This document shows positions 31,693 through 33,963 of a DNA stretch of 33,963 nt, piece by piece. The position numbers and the translations under genes were made by a program. Position 1 is the first letter of the stretch, and each line of letters starts with the position of its first letter. The stretch is from Azolla pinnata (taxonomy: Eukaryota; Streptophyta; Polypodiopsida; Salviniales; Salviniaceae), in NCBI GenBank assembly GCA_037176905.1, contig JBBBWG010032775.1:1516-35478 (forward strand). The letters are read 5' to 3'. The notes under the pieces are model-generated. The model had not been told where the DNA came from. It saw only the letters and a program-made list of their open reading frames with translations, and searched no databases.

Positions 31693-33963
31693 AACATATA
31701 TTTTTATGCATTATTATTGTGTGACACAAACAATATATTTTAAAATGTTTTGGATGTTATAATCAAAAAATGATTTTTTAGTTTCACTTACAAGACAGTT
31801 TTTGTCGAGTTGCCAAGACACAGTACATGAGGTTAAGGAAAACGAAGAGCGTGAAATATATCGAAAGCAAGATATCAAGGGGGCACAACTTAATCAATAA
31901 TATAAGTACTTCTAGATCTTAATTAACATTTGTGAGTATTAGATGTTAGTAAGAACCAAAGTAAGAGCATTGCAAGTGTGACGGAGGAGGGTAAGAGCAT
32001 AAGAATAAGGGTACAAACATGAGAGAGAGAACATGTGTGTGTGGTGAATGAGGAACAGAAGGAGATTAGAGAGTGAGGGAGAGAATACAAGCAACTGGAT
32101 TGTCGCATATAGACAAAAGAGAGAGAAATCACAAACAGAATCAACTCTTTCTTTAAGCTGTTATAGTGTGTCATTAGCCAACCCAATTCTGAAACAACAT
32201 TGAGCAATGCCCCAAATTGTATCACTAGGCGACATATCACACGCGTCACTAAAGTTGTTGCCAAGCAAAGTTCAATATGCAACGACAATTTCGACAGATT
32301 CAGGTGTCGTTAGTGACCTTGATTTGCAATACTATATATTAGCATCATCAAGTTCACGTGACGCATCTATGACTGTTGTAAATAGCCTTGCAAGAAGCAT
32401 AGTCTTGTCAAAGAATAACAGATATTCTCGGACACCAAAAACGAAGGATGATAATGTTATGTAGGTTGGGAAATCTAGTCGGTAAACCTGCATTTATTAG
32501 ATGTGATTTTTAGTCGGTTGTGTACTAATGACTAGCTCGCACAGGTTCCATGGCTTCTTGGCTCCTCAGTCCTCGATTAGCCAATCACAAATGTCAAGCT
32601 TAATTTTTAACAAACATGCATTATGGTGTGTAGCAGATAATCTCCAATCGACTTTAATAAACAAACTCCACTAGCTTTAGATGCTTAAGCGCTCGTTAAT
32701 TAGACGCACAATCGAGCTTGAGATCGCGGTAGCAGCATTGTGTGGGACATATTCCGTAATCCATCACATGATATATATCCGAGCGTAGCGGATGGACCAA
32801 CCAACCAACCATTGCAGGCGTTGTTGTTGCGGTGTACTTGAGCTGAAGATCAACCAAAGATGAGTATTTTAATCAGGAGAAAGACTTTAGAAGGATAAGA
32901 GTGCGGATATGCACGAAAAATTCTCTCTGGCAAACTGAGAAAGTGCACGCACGCACCATCCAACTCTATCTCTCCGTGGGTTGGTATGACAAGGAAAGAG
33001 ATTCTTAGAAAAGGGAGCATAGATCAAAGGCTCGACACATCCGTTTGCAGTCTAACAATTTAGTATAATACTAAGTTTAACCGAAGAAACGCAGAGCGAC
33101 TGTAATTCATTGGATCCACTACATGTGCTTTGGAATATTGGATGAGATCAAAGTCCATACGACGCGAAAAAGAAAAAAATCCTCGACTCTCTATCGATAT
33201 GTACCAATATAATTGGCTACCGAAAGAGCATTGTTTGCTAGATTCCCGTCGATCGTCCGAACCGAGTCAATGCCATGCCACGCTGCACATATCCTTGTCC
33301 AGTAGATTTAATCATGGATTGGGTGTCACAATACTCCTTTTGGCTTTTCTCAATGATCTTTTGATTAGATTGCGCTGTCAACAATTTTGATTAATATTGC
33401 TTATACATTCGTTGTCGACTAATTATCGAACGTAATATAGTAGTTTATCTAAGCAGTTATGTTGCATTACCGTCGATCAAATTGTGTCACTTGTTTAGAT
33501 ATCAATCAAGTTGGTAAGTTTTATTTAACCTAATGATGCGATCAACAAGCGCCTAATGGCGTCCGGCTAATCATAGGTCAAGTTTGCGATGTTATATAAT
33601 TACCATCATAATCTTGATGCTTGATAATTAGGTCGATGAGAAATGGCCGCCGATGATGCCATTGAATGTCATTCTGACCTGGCATCGATGGCATAATTGT
33701 GATTCAAAGCCTAATATCCAACTAAGCAGCTTCAGATGATCTCTGATAAGCTAGTCCGTATTCACTATTGTAATGCTCGCCTTTCCACCGATGCATAATA
33801 TTTTTGATCGGAGCCTAAGTTGTCAACCGCATGATCCTATGCCACGCATGACCCGGTCTAATTATTCTAGCGACGTGGGAACACGATCCGGATACAATTT
33901 AGCCATGGTAATCGTAGCGTTAATCAGCTTCCTGCTCAATCGAATTATAATTGTACGTGTTGC
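31693..33963. other. AT-rich intergenic sequence, no gene recognised
   Basis: No domain, splice pattern or RNA gene seen. Frames at 32207-32464 and 33130-33390 have unremarkable composition and no recognisable motif. A GA/GAGAGA-rich patch lies near 32010-32130. The 3' flank of the LINE remnant may extend into the left part, but I cannot define its end. Confidence 0.5.

Noticed and set aside
32207..32464. 85-codon plus-strand frame, Ser-rich
   Set aside because: No domain, no plausible splice context, and it lies in AT-rich intergenic sequence.

Overview
The window is nuclear DNA from a land plant. It has GT-AG spliced genes, intronless organelle-type PPR genes, a plant SPT6-like gene with a WG/GW tail, a plant receptor kinase and Arabidopsis-type (TTTAGGG) telomere-like tracts. 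The style of the PPR proteins suggests a non-flowering plant such as a fern, lycophyte or bryophyte. That is inference; I cannot name the species.

Layout: (1) 37-8870, minus strand: a receptor-like kinase of the HPCA1/LRR-VIII type. I rebuilt 18 exons (856 codons, all phases consistent). The gene leaves the window in the middle of the kinase domain. (2) About 8871-13620: no gene. This stretch holds diverged tandem duplications, a GATC-rich simple repeat, a possible solo LTR, and several telomere-like minisatellites pointing in opposite directions. (3) 13621-16767, plus strand: a PPR gene whose open frame begins in about 830 bp of CAC/CAT/ATC repeat; the true start is uncertain. (4) 17841-20102, minus strand: a second, paralogous PPR gene placed tail to tail with the first. 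A 149-bp tandem repeat lies between them. (5) 21478-29341, minus strand: a complete SPT6-like transcription elongation factor gene, rebuilt as 16 exons and 1734 residues. (6) 29342-33963: SPT6 upstream DNA with an old tandem duplication, a (CCCTAAA)n tract, a decayed LINE reverse-transcriptase fragment, and otherwise unremarkable AT-rich sequence.

How they relate: the receptor kinase (plasma membrane), the PPR pair (probably organelle RNA processing) and SPT6 (nuclear transcription) share no pathway and are ordinary eukaryotic neighbours. I found no clear evidence of an undescribed multi-gene system. The most interesting points are the PPR twins, which carry extra segments in the same two repeats; a 238-bp duplication that sets the reading frame of the first PPR open frame; and the changed cysteine spacing in the receptor's putative peroxide-sensing region.
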